From Snodgrassella communis (lineage in GTDB: Bacteria; Pseudomonadota; Gammaproteobacteria; Burkholderiales; Neisseriaceae): 64,000 bases of DNA. This document shows, in pieces, positions 1-8,611 of this stretch (the first letter of the stretch is position 1; every line of letters begins with the position of its first letter). The DNA lies in assembly GCF_914768045.1 (NCBI RefSeq), contig NZ_CAJZCD010000001.1, positions 186,001 to 250,000 of the forward strand, in the 5' to 3' direction. The notes under the pieces are model-generated. The model was not told the DNA's origin. It saw nothing but the letters and a program-made list of their open reading frames with translations, and did no database searches. Made by a program: the position numbers and the translations under genes.

Positions 1-614
1 TTTTTGGCCATCATTTCCCGATACCAGCGCGGATGGTGTTTTTTCGCCCATTCCTGAGTGACTACCCCTTCTACCATAGCCGGAATGGTACCTTTAATCC
101 ACAATGCGGCATAAACATGAATGATGATGCCAACAATCAGCAGAATAGCAGAAGCAGAATGTACCAGCAAGGCGATACGCACTACCCAGATAGGGAAATA
201 ACCGGAGAAATATTGCCGCCATGCTATCAGGCCGCTGAGTAATAACAACGCCATGCTGATCGTCATCACCCAGAACATGATTTTCTGACCAGCATTGTAT
301 TTGCCGGTATCGCCAATTTCTCTGCCTACCAGTATATGCCTGATGCCTAATAGCCATTTTAGGTCGTCACGTTCAAAAAAGTTAAATTTAACGTAGCGGA
401 AAAACTGGATAAAAAAGCCTAGGAACATCACGACACCGATAAACGGGTGCAGTATACGCGCCAGTTGCGGAGAACCGAACACTTCGGTTAACCAGAAGAA
501 AGATGGATAGAAAAATCCCAGTCCTGAAATGGCCAGCAGTACAAAACAGCCTGCCACTACCCAGTGATTAAAACGTTCGGATTTTTTATAGCGCTGAAGT
601 AACAATTTTTTCAT
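1..614 (-). CDS. fdnI: Formate dehydrogenase, cytochrome b subunit (FdnI/FdoI type), cut by left window edge
   Basis: Membrane cytochrome b subunit that anchors the periplasmic formate dehydrogenase and passes electrons from the iron-sulfur subunit to quinone. The reverse-strand reading starts M-K-K-L-L-L-Q-R-Y and has an E-R-F-N-H-W segment, where the family places a heme-ligand His before the first membrane helix. Near the window edge it reads W-A-K-K-H-H-P-R-W-Y-R-E, the conserved C-terminal motif, so only the last few residues are missing. Its ATG overlaps the stop of the upstream iron-sulfur gene by one base (TAATG), so the two are translationally coupled. The name fdnI rather than fdoI or fdhC is a family-level choice. 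Confidence 0.9.
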   Translation of the reverse strand, partial: MKKLLLQRYKKSERFNHWVVAGCFVLLAISGLGFFYPSFFWLTEVFGSPQLARILHPFIGVVMFLGFFIQFFRYVKFNFFERDDLKWLLGIRHILVGREIGDTGKYNAGQKIMFWVMTISMALLLLSGLIAWRQYFSGYFPIWVVRIALLVHSASAILLIVGIIIHVYAALWIKGTIPAMVEGVVTQEWAKKHHPRWYREMMAK

Positions 615-1528
615 TATGCGTCCCCTTTGTCCTTAAGGATTTCACCGTCGCGATTAAGAACCTGTTCTTCGTCATCATCGGGGCGATTCGGGCCAATGGT
701 AATGTAGTGCAGCCAGCCTGCAAAAGCAGCAGTAGCAATACCAAAAGCAGCTATTGGTTTGAGCATACTTTTCCACAGTTTGACAGTGGTGCTGATACGC
801 GGATTATCTGGTAAGCCGTGGTATAGGCTGGGTTTGTCGGCATGATGTAATACATACATGACATGGGTTCCCCCTACCCCCTGCGGGTCGTACAGCCCTG
901 CTTGTTCAAAGCCACGCTGTTTCAAATCCTTAATGCGTTCACCCGCCAGACTTTTCATGTCTTCCTTGCTGCCAAAGTGGATAGCACCGGTAGGACAAGT
1001 TTTCACACAGGCCGGTTCCTGCCCGACAGCGACGCGGTCGGAGCATAAGGTACATTTATAGGCACGGTTGTCTTTTTTCGAGATGCGCGGGATATTGAAC
1101 GGGCAGCCAGAAACACAGTAGCCGCAACCAATGCAATTTTCCTGATGGAAATCAACAATACCGTTTTCATATTGGATAATTGCTCCCGGTGATGGACAGG
1201 CTTTCAGACAGCCAGGATCGGCACAGTGCATACAGCCATCCTTGCGAATCAGCCACTCCAGTTTGCCGTATTCTTCGGTCTCGGAAAAGCGCATGACTGT
1301 CCAGCTATCAGCACTCAGGTCAATCGGGTTATCGTATACGCCATGATTGGTACCGACTTCGTCACGAATATCATTCCATTCAGAACACGCAGCCTGACAA
1401 GCCTTGCAGCCTATACAGGTAGAAACGTCAATCAGTTTGGCAATTTCAATCGGCTTGCGTGCCTGTGGCAGCGGCGTGAGCTGATTAGTGGCGGAACGAC
1501 GTTTGATATCTAAAGATTGTAAAGCCAT
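614..1528 (-). CDS. fdnH: Formate dehydrogenase iron-sulfur (beta) subunit
   Basis: This 304-residue protein is the electron-transfer subunit between the molybdopterin subunit and cytochrome b. Four ferredoxin-like cysteine clusters are visible: C-I-G-C-K-A-C near residue 38, C-M-H-C-A-D-P-G-C near 97, C-I-G-C-G-Y-C near 130, and C-T-L-C followed by C-V-K-T-C-P near 160-180. A hydrophobic segment around residues 257-275 ([15 protein letters not shown]) is the single C-terminal membrane anchor typical of FdnH/FdoH. It lies 12 bp downstream of fdnG and overlaps fdnI by one base, in the usual G-H-I order. Accessory genes for assembly (fdhD, fdhE) are not in the window. Confidence 0.95.
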   Translation of the reverse strand: MALQSLDIKRRSATNQLTPLPQARKPIEIAKLIDVSTCIGCKACQAACSEWNDIRDEVGTNHGVYDNPIDLSADSWTVMRFSETEEYGKLEWLIRKDGCMHCADPGCLKACPSPGAIIQYENGIVDFHQENCIGCGYCVSGCPFNIPRISKKDNRAYKCTLCSDRVAVGQEPACVKTCPTGAIHFGSKEDMKSLAGERIKDLKQRGFEQAGLYDPQGVGGTHVMYVLHHADKPSLYHGLPDNPRISTTVKLWKSMLKPIAAFGIATAAFAGWLHYITIGPNRPDDDEEQVLNRDGEILKDKGDA

Positions 1529-1540
1529 AATTTATTCCCC

Positions 1541-4500
1541 TCACGCTTTTTCGATATTACACAAAAAGGTTTTGTATTCTGGTGTCTGCGTATTGCAGTC
1601 ACCAACAAATGGTGTGAGTGTATTGATGAGAAATTGTTTTTTCTCGCCAACATTTACCCAGCCACCATGCAGGGGAATACCAATCTGATGTACTGTCTGT
1701 CCGTTGATATCCAAAGGACGCAGACGTTTAGTGACTACGGCTTTGGCTTCCACCCAGCCGCGCTTGGTACTGATTTTAACGGTATCGCCTTTGGCAATAT
1801 TTTTTTGTGCAGCCAGCTCCTCGCTGATTTCAACAAATTGTTCCGGCTGGGCAATCATCAGTAATTTCACTGATTTAGTCCAGAACTGGAAATGCTCAGT
1901 CAGGCGATAGGTGGTGCCGACGCAAGGAAATTCATTTTTGTCACCGATGCGTTCTTTAACACTGTCAAACAGACGCACTGCGGGTGTATTCAGCACTTTC
2001 GGGTAGAGCAGATTTTTACCCACCGGAGATTCTGTCGGTTCATAAAATGTCGGGAATGGACCATCTACCAGTTTTTTAGTACAGAACAGACGACCAACGC
2101 CCTCCTCGTTCATGATAAACGGATTCATATTGGTGTCAGGTGCCTGATCGGCCTTATAGTCGGCAACATCAGCGCCAATCCATTTACGGCCATCCCAGTG
2201 AATCAGTATCCTTTCCGGATCCCAGGCTTTACCTGCCGGGTCGCAAGAAGCTCGGTTATAGAGAATGCGGCGATTTGCTGGCCATGACCATGCCCAACCC
2301 GGGGTATTGCCCAGTCCGGCATTGCTGTTATCGCGCCGTGCCATCTGATTGCCGTTTTTAGTCCATGAACCAGCAAAAATCCAGCAGGCACAGGCAGTAG
2401 TACCATCATCGCGTAACTGAGCAAAGCCATCCAGTTGGCCGCCTTTGGGCACGATAATATTGCCCTGTTCGTCCTTGATATCTGCCAAAGCCCAGCCATT
2501 GGACTCCTGTGCCATTTCTTCCGGTGTAGGTGAATGCGGTACTTTATACGGCCAGCTCAGATTAAGAATCGGTTCGGGTGCTTTACCGCCCTCTTTTTCA
2601 TACAATGCCTTGATACGCAAATGCAGCTCAGCCAGAATCTCAAGGTCGGCTTTGGCCTCTTCCGGTGCTTCGGCGCCGGCATAGTGCCATTGTAACCAGC
2701 GTGAAGAATTGACAATAGAACCGTTTTCTTCCGCAAAACAGGGCACTGGCAGACGGAATACAGTAGTTTGGATAGCAGATGGGTCTACATTATGCGCATC
2801 ACCATGATTTTCCCAGAAAGTAGCTGTTTCTGTATTCAGCGGATCCATCACTACCATCCACTTGAGGCGTGAGAATGCTTCAACAATACGATTAGAATCA
2901 GGGAAAGAACCCATGGCATTAAAGCCCTGTACCAGCAGACCATGCATCTGTCCCTGATACATCATTTCTGCCATTTGCAGCACATCGTACATTTTGTCCC
3001 ACTTTGGCAGCCAATCATAGCCCCAATCATTTTCTTTGGTAGCGTTATCACCAAAGAACCATTTGAGCAGGCTTACCATAAATTTGGGCGTGTTGTTCCA
3101 GTAATTAAGCTGTCCCGGGCGCAAGGCAGCCGGCGTCTGTACGTTTAAATAATCGGCAAAAGTAGGGTTTTTCTTTTCATTGGGCAGGCTCAGATAGCCC
3201 GGTAAATTGGTGGAAAGCAACCCCAGATCAGACAGCCCCTGAATATTGGAATGGCCACGCAGAGCATTGACACCACCTCCGGCCATGCCGATATTGCCAA
3301 GAATCAGCTGTATCATCGCCATGGTACGGATATTCTGCGAACCATAGGTATGCTGTGTCCAGCCAAGTGCATACAGAATCGTGCCAGCTTTGTTTTTTGC
3401 TGAAGTAGCTCCCAGTGCCTCACATACCAGCAGAAAATCCTTAATCGGTGTGCCGGTAATTTTATGCATCATTTCCGGTGTGTACTGAGCATAATGTCGT
3501 TTCATTACCTGCCAGACACAACGCGGATCTTCCAGAGTAGGATCTACTTTGGCATAGCCGTTTTCATCCAGCTCATATGTCCAGCTGGCATTATTGTAGA
3601 CAGCACCACCTTTAGCACCTTTTGGCGCGGCTTCCGGAGCCATGCTGCCGTCTTCAGTGGTGTAATCAGCATGCCCTGAAAACAGACCTTCATGAAATCC
3701 ATAACCCTCGGCCACAATAAAAGCAGCATTGGTATAGTTTTTAACATAATCCCATTGAACTTTATTGTTTTTAATCAGCCAGTTAATTACCGCACCAAGA
3801 AAAGCAATATCTGTACCGGAACGAATCGGCAGATAATGGTCGGCCACGGAGGCAGTACGGTTAAAACGCGGGTCACACACAATCAGCTTGGTGCCCTTCT
3901 GTTTTTTGGCTTCAATAACCCATTTAAAACCAACCGGATGCGCTTCGGCGGCATTACCGCCCATGACCAGAATAAAATCTGCATTCTGAATATCCGTCCA
4001 AGTGTTGGTCATGGCACCACGGCCGAATGTTGCAGCCAGCGCCGATACTGTTGGACCATGACAAACTCGTGCCTGCGAATCGGTGCCTACCAGCCCGAGC
4101 GAACGCATGAATTTCTGCGTCAGAATACCAGTTTCATTGGAGCTGGCAGAAGCACACAGCATCCCCAGACTTTCCAGCCGATTTACGGTAACACCATCTG
4201 CATTTTTTTCAATCAGGTTGGCATCCCGTTCGTCTTTAATCAGACGGGCAATGCGATCCAGAGCCTCATCCCAGCTAATGTCTTTCCATTCACTGCTGCC
4301 TGCTTCACGCACCTGCGGATGCAGCACCCGGTTCGGGCTGTTCACAAAGTCAATCAGAGAAGCGCCTTTGGGACAAAGGCTGCCGCGGCTAACCGGATGA
4401 TCCGGATCTCCTTCAATATGAAAGATTTTCTTTTTGGCATTTTTCGCGCCGTCACCGAGGCTGTACAACAACGTACCACAACCCACTGAACAATATGTGC

Positions 4501-4648
4501 AATTATTGCGTGTTTCAGTTGCCCGTAATAATTTGTACTGGCGGACTTCAGCAAAAGCAGTGGCTGGTGCCATGCCCATGACTGCTAATCCTGTCGCGCC
4601 GGCACCAGCTGCGGTAACCTTGAAAAACTGGCGTCTTGTCAGGTTCAT
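1541..4648 (-). CDS. fdnG: Formate dehydrogenase, molybdopterin catalytic subunit, cysteine form
   Basis: Catalytic alpha subunit, 1035 residues, oxidising formate to CO2 in the periplasm with a bis-MGD molybdenum or tungsten cofactor. The N-terminus has a twin-arginine signal (T-R-R-Q-F-F-K) with A-T-A-F-A before the likely cleavage site. Residues 50-57 and C92 (N-C-T-Y-C-S-V-G-C, then L-C-P-K-G) bind a 4Fe-4S cluster. At residue 196, where E. coli FdnG has selenocysteine in R-V-U-H-G-P-T-V, this protein has Cys encoded by TGT (4061-4063), so no UGA readthrough is needed. The rest follows the long FdnG/FdoG architecture, including G-G-N-A-A-E-A-H-P-V. An AGGA lies about 10 bases before the ATG. 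It is first gene of the G-H-I operon and sits beside molybdate uptake genes. Confidence 0.96.
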   Translation of the reverse strand: MNLTRRQFFKVTAAGAGATGLAVMGMAPATAFAEVRQYKLLRATETRNNCTYCSVGCGTLLYSLGDGAKNAKKKIFHIEGDPDHPVSRGSLCPKGASLIDFVNSPNRVLHPQVREAGSSEWKDISWDEALDRIARLIKDERDANLIEKNADGVTVNRLESLGMLCASASSNETGILTQKFMRSLGLVGTDSQARVCHGPTVSALAATFGRGAMTNTWTDIQNADFILVMGGNAAEAHPVGFKWVIEAKKQKGTKLIVCDPRFNRTASVADHYLPIRSGTDIAFLGAVINWLIKNNKVQWDYVKNYTNAAFIVAEGYGFHEGLFSGHADYTTEDGSMAPEAAPKGAKGGAVYNNASWTYELDENGYAKVDPTLEDPRCVWQVMKRHYAQYTPEMMHKITGTPIKDFLLVCEALGATSAKNKAGTILYALGWTQHTYGSQNIRTMAMIQLILGNIGMAGGGVNALRGHSNIQGLSDLGLLSTNLPGYLSLPNEKKNPTFADYLNVQTPAALRPGQLNYWNNTPKFMVSLLKWFFGDNATKENDWGYDWLPKWDKMYDVLQMAEMMYQGQMHGLLVQGFNAMGSFPDSNRIVEAFSRLKWMVVMDPLNTETATFWENHGDAHNVDPSAIQTTVFRLPVPCFAEENGSIVNSSRWLQWHYAGAEAPEEAKADLEILAELHLRIKALYEKEGGKAPEPILNLSWPYKVPHSPTPEEMAQESNGWALADIKDEQGNIIVPKGGQLDGFAQLRDDGTTACACWIFAGSWTKNGNQMARRDNSNAGLGNTPGWAWSWPANRRILYNRASCDPAGKAWDPERILIHWDGRKWIGADVADYKADQAPDTNMNPFIMNEEGVGRLFCTKKLVDGPFPTFYEPTESPVGKNLLYPKVLNTPAVRLFDSVKERIGDKNEFPCVGTTYRLTEHFQFWTKSVKLLMIAQPEQFVEISEELAAQKNIAKGDTVKISTKRGWVEAKAVVTKRLRPLDINGQTVHQIGIPLHGGWVNVGEKKQFLINTLTPFVGDCNTQTPEYKTFLCNIEKA

Positions 4649-5020
4649 GTTTGATGGTTCCTAATGAAATTATTTTTATTTATTGCAGAGAATTTAATCT
4701 CTTACAGTTTACTAAATATGCTAGTAATTTTATTAATACTAACATTACACTCCATTATAATACTTTATTTGGACTCTTTATATTACAATTTTATCTCTAA
4801 TTTTAATATTTATAAATAAATATAGTTTCATTTAAAACCCTGATTTATCTAATACATACAATTTTTTTAATTAAATAATATGCTTAACCTGCTGGTGAAA
4901 TTTATATTAGTCATTCAACAAATTATTTCATCTGCAAATAAATATTTGCATATATTCTGATTTATAAATATTTTTATTCACAATCACATATTAGGCTCAG
5001 ATACAGGCCTCATTGCCTTT

Positions 5021-5044
5021 CGTTATATAGCAAGGTATATTTCG
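5021..5044 (+). promoter_or_regulatory. Putative ModE operator upstream of modA
   Basis: The site has the form CG-TT-ATATA-N6-TATAT-TT-CG, an imperfect palindrome containing TATAT-N7-TATAT. The E. coli ModE consensus half-sites, as I recall them, are TATAT-N7-TAYAT, flanked by CG. The site ends 14 bases before a TATAAT element, so bound protein would cover the -35 region. A modE gene ends this same operon, so molybdate-dependent autorepression is a natural inference. Confidence 0.75.
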
Positions 5045-5064
5045 AAACAATTTTCTTTTATAAT
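5036..5064 (+). promoter_or_regulatory. Probable modABCE promoter
   Basis: A perfect TATAAT lies at 5059-5064, 55 bases before the modA ATG. The -35 region around 5036-5041 (TATATT) is poor and is embedded in the ModE-type operator. An AAGGA ribosome site at 5108-5112 follows. Confidence 0.6.
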
Positions 5065-5118
5065 CAGCTCAGCTTAACCTCACCAAAGATAACAATACAT
5101 TTTAACCAAGGACAAAAC

Positions 5119-5886
5119 ATGAGTCATATGTATACCCGTTTGAATGCCATTATCACCACAATAGGTCTATGCGTTATCAGCAATTCTTCTTTTGCCGCCA
5201 GCATCTCTGTGTCTGCTGCAACCAGTCTTTATAATGCATTCCAAGACATCGCCAAGGCATACATGCGGCAATATCCGGAAGACCAAGTTAAGCTCAATTT
5301 TGGTGCATCCGGAGCCCTGCTACAGCAGATGCAAAATGGTGCGCCGGTAGACGTATTTGCGTCGGCAGACCAGCAGACCATGGATCAGGCACAAGCCAGA
5401 AATCTGGTGCAGGCAAAAGACCGAATTAATTTTGTGAATAATACGCTGGTGCTGATTACACCCAAGAAAGGTGGCGTAACTGTACGTAGTCTGAAAGATC
5501 TGCAACAAAATGGTATTAAGCATATTGCACTGGGGAATCCTGCTTACACACCAGCGGGTCGCTATGCACAGGCAGCAATGGAGCAGGCGCATCTATGGAA
5601 TAAGGTTCAGCCTAAAATCGTTAATGTGAATAATGTACGGCAAGCACTGGATTATGTGGCCAACCAATCTGCGGAAGCTGGTTTTGTTTTTGGTACGGAT
5701 GCCGCTATTATGCCGGATAAGGTAAGTGTAGCCATTACCATTCCCACCCGTAAACCCGTCAGCTATCCTATCGCCAAAACCGTAGCCAGTAAGGAACCAG
5801 CGGCGGCATATCGTTTCATTGGCTTTATCCGCTCAGCAAAAGGTCAGCAGATACTTAAGAATTACGGTTTTCAGAGCGCCAGCTGA
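5119..5886 (+). CDS. modA: Molybdate ABC transporter, periplasmic binding protein
   Basis: This 255-residue protein captures molybdate (or tungstate) in the periplasm and delivers it to ModBC. Residues 1-26 form a Sec signal peptide ending S-S-F-A-A. The mature part has family landmarks: V-S-A-A-T-S-L near the start, F-G-A-S-G-A-L-L-Q-Q around residue 60, A-P-V-D-V-F-A-S-A-D, and G-N-P-A-Y-T-P-A-G-R-Y. An AAGGA sits six bases before the ATG. It is first gene of modABCE, downstream of a probable ModE operator, and divergent from the molybdenum-dependent formate dehydrogenase, which suggests it supplies that enzyme. Confidence 0.96.
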   Translation: MSHMYTRLNAIITTIGLCVISNSSFAASISVSAATSLYNAFQDIAKAYMRQYPEDQVKLNFGASGALLQQMQNGAPVDVFASADQQTMDQAQARNLVQAKDRINFVNNTLVLITPKKGGVTVRSLKDLQQNGIKHIALGNPAYTPAGRYAQAAMEQAHLWNKVQPKIVNVNNVRQALDYVANQSAEAGFVFGTDAAIMPDKVSVAITIPTRKPVSYPIAKTVASKEPAAAYRFIGFIRSAKGQQILKNYGFQSAS

Positions 5887-5949
5887 ACATAATTTCTACT
5901 GGTAGTTATTACCATTGATTGCCTGAATTTTTCATTTTAAGGAGAAGCA

Positions 5950-6630
5950 ATGGCTGCGGCGTGGATTGCCCTTGCCTTATCGCTAAAAATTGCCCTGTGG
6001 GCAACAGCTATCAATCTTGTTCTCGGTATTGGCACTGGCTATATACTCGCACGCAAGGCTGTATGGGGGCGGGAACTGATTGATACTGTCCTCACCCTGC
6101 CAATGGTGATGCCGCCAACGGTACTGGGTTATTATCTGCTGGTACTGATTGGTAAAAATGGTTTTATTGGCCAATGGCTACAGCATTATCTAAACATTAA
6201 TCTGATTTTTACTTGGCAAGGTGCTGTAATAGCAGCCACAGTGGTATCGTTTCCGCTGGTATTTAAACCAGCGCGCGCTGCATTTGAGAGTCTGGATCCA
6301 CAACTGGAACAGGCCGCCCGTGTTTTGGGTATCAGTAATGCCGGTGTTTTCCTGCGCATCACCCTGCCTCTGGCATGGCGCGGTATTCTGGCCGGTGTAT
6401 TACTGGCGTTTGCCCGCAGTATGGGCGAATTCGGTGCTACGCTGATGGTGGCTGGCAGCATTCCCGGGCAAACACAAACACTTTCAATTGCCGTATATGA
6501 AGCAGTACAGGCCGGTGATGACTTTCTGGCCAATACACTGGTACTGATCATTTCTGTGGTATGTATTCTGATATTACTGTTTACCAGCAAACTTTTATCC
6601 GGCAAAGTACCCATGCACAATCTTAAATAA
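5950..6630 (+). CDS. modB: Molybdate ABC transporter, permease
   Basis: Inner-membrane permease of 226 residues that forms the molybdate channel as a dimer. Several hydrophobic segments are visible (about residues 3-25, 36-60, 80-100, 130-160, 190-215). The cytoplasmic coupling loop E-Q-A-A-R-V-L-G-I-S-N-A followed by F-L-R-I-T-L-P-L-A matches the EAA motif that contacts the ATPase. F-A-R-S-M-G-E-F-G-A-T near residue 160 is characteristic of ModB and CysT/CysW permeases. A good ribosome site (AAGGAG) lies eight bases before the ATG, 63 bases after modA. Confidence 0.95.
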   Translation: MAAAWIALALSLKIALWATAINLVLGIGTGYILARKAVWGRELIDTVLTLPMVMPPTVLGYYLLVLIGKNGFIGQWLQHYLNINLIFTWQGAVIAATVVSFPLVFKPARAAFESLDPQLEQAARVLGISNAGVFLRITLPLAWRGILAGVLLAFARSMGEFGATLMVAGSIPGQTQTLSIAVYEAVQAGDDFLANTLVLIISVVCILILLFTSKLLSGKVPMHNLK

Positions 6631-6711
6631 CCCAATGCCAGTACCGGAATATAACGATACTGCTTTTGCATTGCCTTGTTTGTGCTTGTTTTTAATTCAG
6701 CCAGTGGTTTT

Positions 6712-7398
6712 ATGTTAGATTTTAATTTCCAAAAAAACCTCCAGCGTACTGATGGCAGCCAGTTTACACTGGATATTCGCCTGTGCACTCAGGCTCCACG
6801 TACGGTAATTATGGGCGCATCTGGTAGTGGTAAAAGCCTGATGTTGAAAGCCATTGCAGGCTTGTTAACTCCAACACAGGGTCATATTATTGTTAACGGA
6901 GTACCGCTGTTTCAGGCACCAGACCTCAATCTCAGCCCGCAGCAACGCAAACTGGCCTATGTTTTTCAGGATTATGCTCTTTTTCCACATTTGAATGTGC
7001 GCCAGAACATTGCCTGTGGTATTCAGCATGGTTTATTTAATCCGCGTAAATCCAGCCGTGATCCAGAAGTCGAACACTGGCTGACAGCTATGCAGCTTAA
7101 TGCTGTAGCCGAACAATATCCGGCACACCTGTCTGGTGGCCAGCGCCAGCGCGTGGCACTTGCTCGGGCACTAATTGCAAGACCAAGTGCTATTCTGCTG
7201 GATGAGCCATTTTCCGCACTCGATACTCAGCTACGCGCACAAATGCGTACAGAACTGGCCAATTGGCAATACCAGCTAAATTTACCTATGCTACTGATTA
7301 CGCATGACCCTGAAGATGCTGCTGCTTTTGACGCTCAAATCTGGCACATGGATAATGGACATTTATATTCAGCTCCCCATAGCAGCCATTATGAATGA
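6712..7398 (+). CDS. modC: Molybdate ABC transporter ATPase, short form lacking the TOBE/Mop domain
   Basis: ATPase that powers molybdate import. Walker A (G-A-S-G-S-G-K-S, about residues 32-39), the Q-loop (V-F-Q-D-Y-A), the signature L-S-G-G-Q-R-Q-R and Walker B (L-L-L-D-E-P-F-S-A-L-D) are all present, as is the switch His in L-I-T-H-D. At 228 residues it stops just after the nucleotide-binding domain. Typical ModC proteins are about 350 residues, with a C-terminal TOBE/Mop domain that binds molybdate and inhibits transport; that part is absent here. I chose the ATG at 6712 over an upstream TTG at 6676 by family alignment. It overlaps modE by eight bases. Confidence 0.93.
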   Translation: MLDFNFQKNLQRTDGSQFTLDIRLCTQAPRTVIMGASGSGKSLMLKAIAGLLTPTQGHIIVNGVPLFQAPDLNLSPQQRKLAYVFQDYALFPHLNVRQNIACGIQHGLFNPRKSSRDPEVEHWLTAMQLNAVAEQYPAHLSGGQRQRVALARALIARPSAILLDEPFSALDTQLRAQMRTELANWQYQLNLPMLLITHDPEDAAAFDAQIWHMDNGHLYSAPHSSHYE

Positions 7399-8185
7399 AT
7401 TCAATCTCGATACCGAACTGATTCCTACCATTAACGGCCAGCGAATTGGTAACAGCAAAAGGATCGCCCTACTCGAAAATATTCAGCGTTTTGGTTCGAT
7501 TACTCAGGCAGCCAAAGCTGTACCCATGAGCTATAAAGCAGCATGGGATGCCATAGACGCGCTGAATAATCTCGCACCGCAACCTTTAGTATTACGCCAG
7601 ACTGGCGGCCAGGGCGGTGGCAACAGCGTTTTAACCGCCTTTGGTGAAGCTTTTTTAAATTATTACCATACCATGCAGCAACGCCACCAGCAGTTACTCC
7701 GGCAACTGCAAAGCAATGCCGACTATAACCACTATGGTTTATGGCAGAAAATGAATCTGGATTTAAGTGCCGATAATCAGCTGGCCGGAATTGTAAGCCG
7801 CATCGTTGAGGGGACAGTAAATAATGAAGTTCATCTGCGCTTAAGCAGTGGGCAGGAACTGGTAGCAATGCTTACCCGTCACAGCTGTGAACAGATGGAA
7901 CTAGCTGTTGACATCGACGCACTTGCCCTGATTCAGGCATCAGCCATTATGCTTGCCCGTCCTGAAGCCAATTTACTTATATCTGCACGCAATCAGCTTA
8001 ACGGAAAAATACGCCATATCGATACCGGCGCAGTTAATAGTGTTATTACTGTAGACTTAGGTGCAGCGCTTAGCCTGACTGCTAGCGTTACCCGCAACAG
8101 CGTAGAAAATATGCAGTTGGATAGCGACGATGAAATTATACTGTTAATCAAAGCATCAAGTATCATTCTCGGGCGTCTGCGCTAA
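7391..8185 (+). CDS. modE: Molybdate-responsive transcription regulator ModE
   Basis: DNA-binding regulator of 264 residues, close to the 262 of E. coli ModE. The N-terminal half is a LysR-like winged helix: R-I-A-L-L-E-N-I, then G-S-I-T-Q-A-A-K-A-V-P-M-S-Y-K-A-A-W-D near residues 34-52. The C-terminal half carries two Mop/TOBE repeats: N-Q-L-A-G-I-V starting near residue 130, and N-Q-L-N-G-K-I near 200, which bind molybdate. The ATG lies inside the end of modC, so the two are translationally coupled. Being last in the mod operon and matching a TATAT-N7-TATAT operator before modA, it most likely represses its own operon when molybdate is plentiful. With ModC lacking a Mop domain, ModE may be the only molybdate sensor on this pathway. 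Confidence 0.93.
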   Translation: MNEFNLDTELIPTINGQRIGNSKRIALLENIQRFGSITQAAKAVPMSYKAAWDAIDALNNLAPQPLVLRQTGGQGGGNSVLTAFGEAFLNYYHTMQQRHQQLLRQLQSNADYNHYGLWQKMNLDLSADNQLAGIVSRIVEGTVNNEVHLRLSSGQELVAMLTRHSCEQMELAVDIDALALIQASAIMLARPEANLLISARNQLNGKIRHIDTGAVNSVITVDLGAALSLTASVTRNSVENMQLDSDDEIILLIKASSIILGRLR

Positions 8186-8611
8186 GCTAGCATATATTGG
8201 CATTTGTCATCCCATACACTTATACAAGCGAACAGCAGCCTGCCCTGCCTTACTCCACAGCCTCATACACTGAAGCCAGAATAACCCTACTAATCAGTAT
8301 CAAATTATTCTGGCTTATACTAATGCACAATAGCTAAGCTATTTACGGCCAGTGCATATTTTCTCTTTGTTTAAGTCTGTCATTTACGCCGCAGGCAGAT
8401 TGTAAACCCTATATATATGTATTTTAATAATATTTAGCAAAATTTATTCAAAAAAACTATTTATATCATTTCATCACAATATATTGATAATTAAGATCAA
8501 TATGTATATTGATCATTTCCATTCTGCTGTTTAATCACAAGACTGAAAATATTATTTTATATCTTACCCAGACCTGAATCAGAAAATACCAGACATATAA
8601 TACCTTCAGCA
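8186..8611. other. Spacer between modE and the TPM-domain gene, with one inverted repeat
   Basis: About 425 AT-rich bases without a supported gene. The only clear structure is a perfect 12-bp inverted repeat, AAGCCAGAATAA at 8273-8284 and its complement at 8305-8316, with a 20-base loop. It lies 87 bases past the modE stop. No T-run follows, so it is a weak terminator candidate. It could instead be a processing or RNA-stability hairpin. Confidence 0.5.

Larger units (their letters stand above)
4649..5118. other. AT-rich divergent spacer between fdnG and modA
   Basis: About 470 bases of very AT-rich DNA separate the two divergent operons. The modA-proximal end holds a ModE-type operator and a promoter, listed separately. 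I looked for an FNR-type TTGAT-N4-ATCAA site in front of fdnG and did not find a convincing one. No ORF or RNA gene was seen. Confidence 0.6.

Noticed and set aside
3692-4489. A 265-codon plus-strand frame opposite fdnG
   Set aside because: It lies wholly antisense to a strongly conserved catalytic subunit and its translation has no family features; it is a codon-bias shadow.
4649-5018. Search for an FNR/anaerobox before the formate dehydrogenase operon
   Set aside because: No TTGAT-N4-ATCAA-like site stood out in the AT-rich spacer; only weak partial matches were seen.
8273-8316. Inverted repeat after modE as an intrinsic terminator
   Set aside because: The 12-bp stem is perfect, but the 20-base loop and lack of a T run make termination doubtful, so it is only mentioned in the spacer entry.
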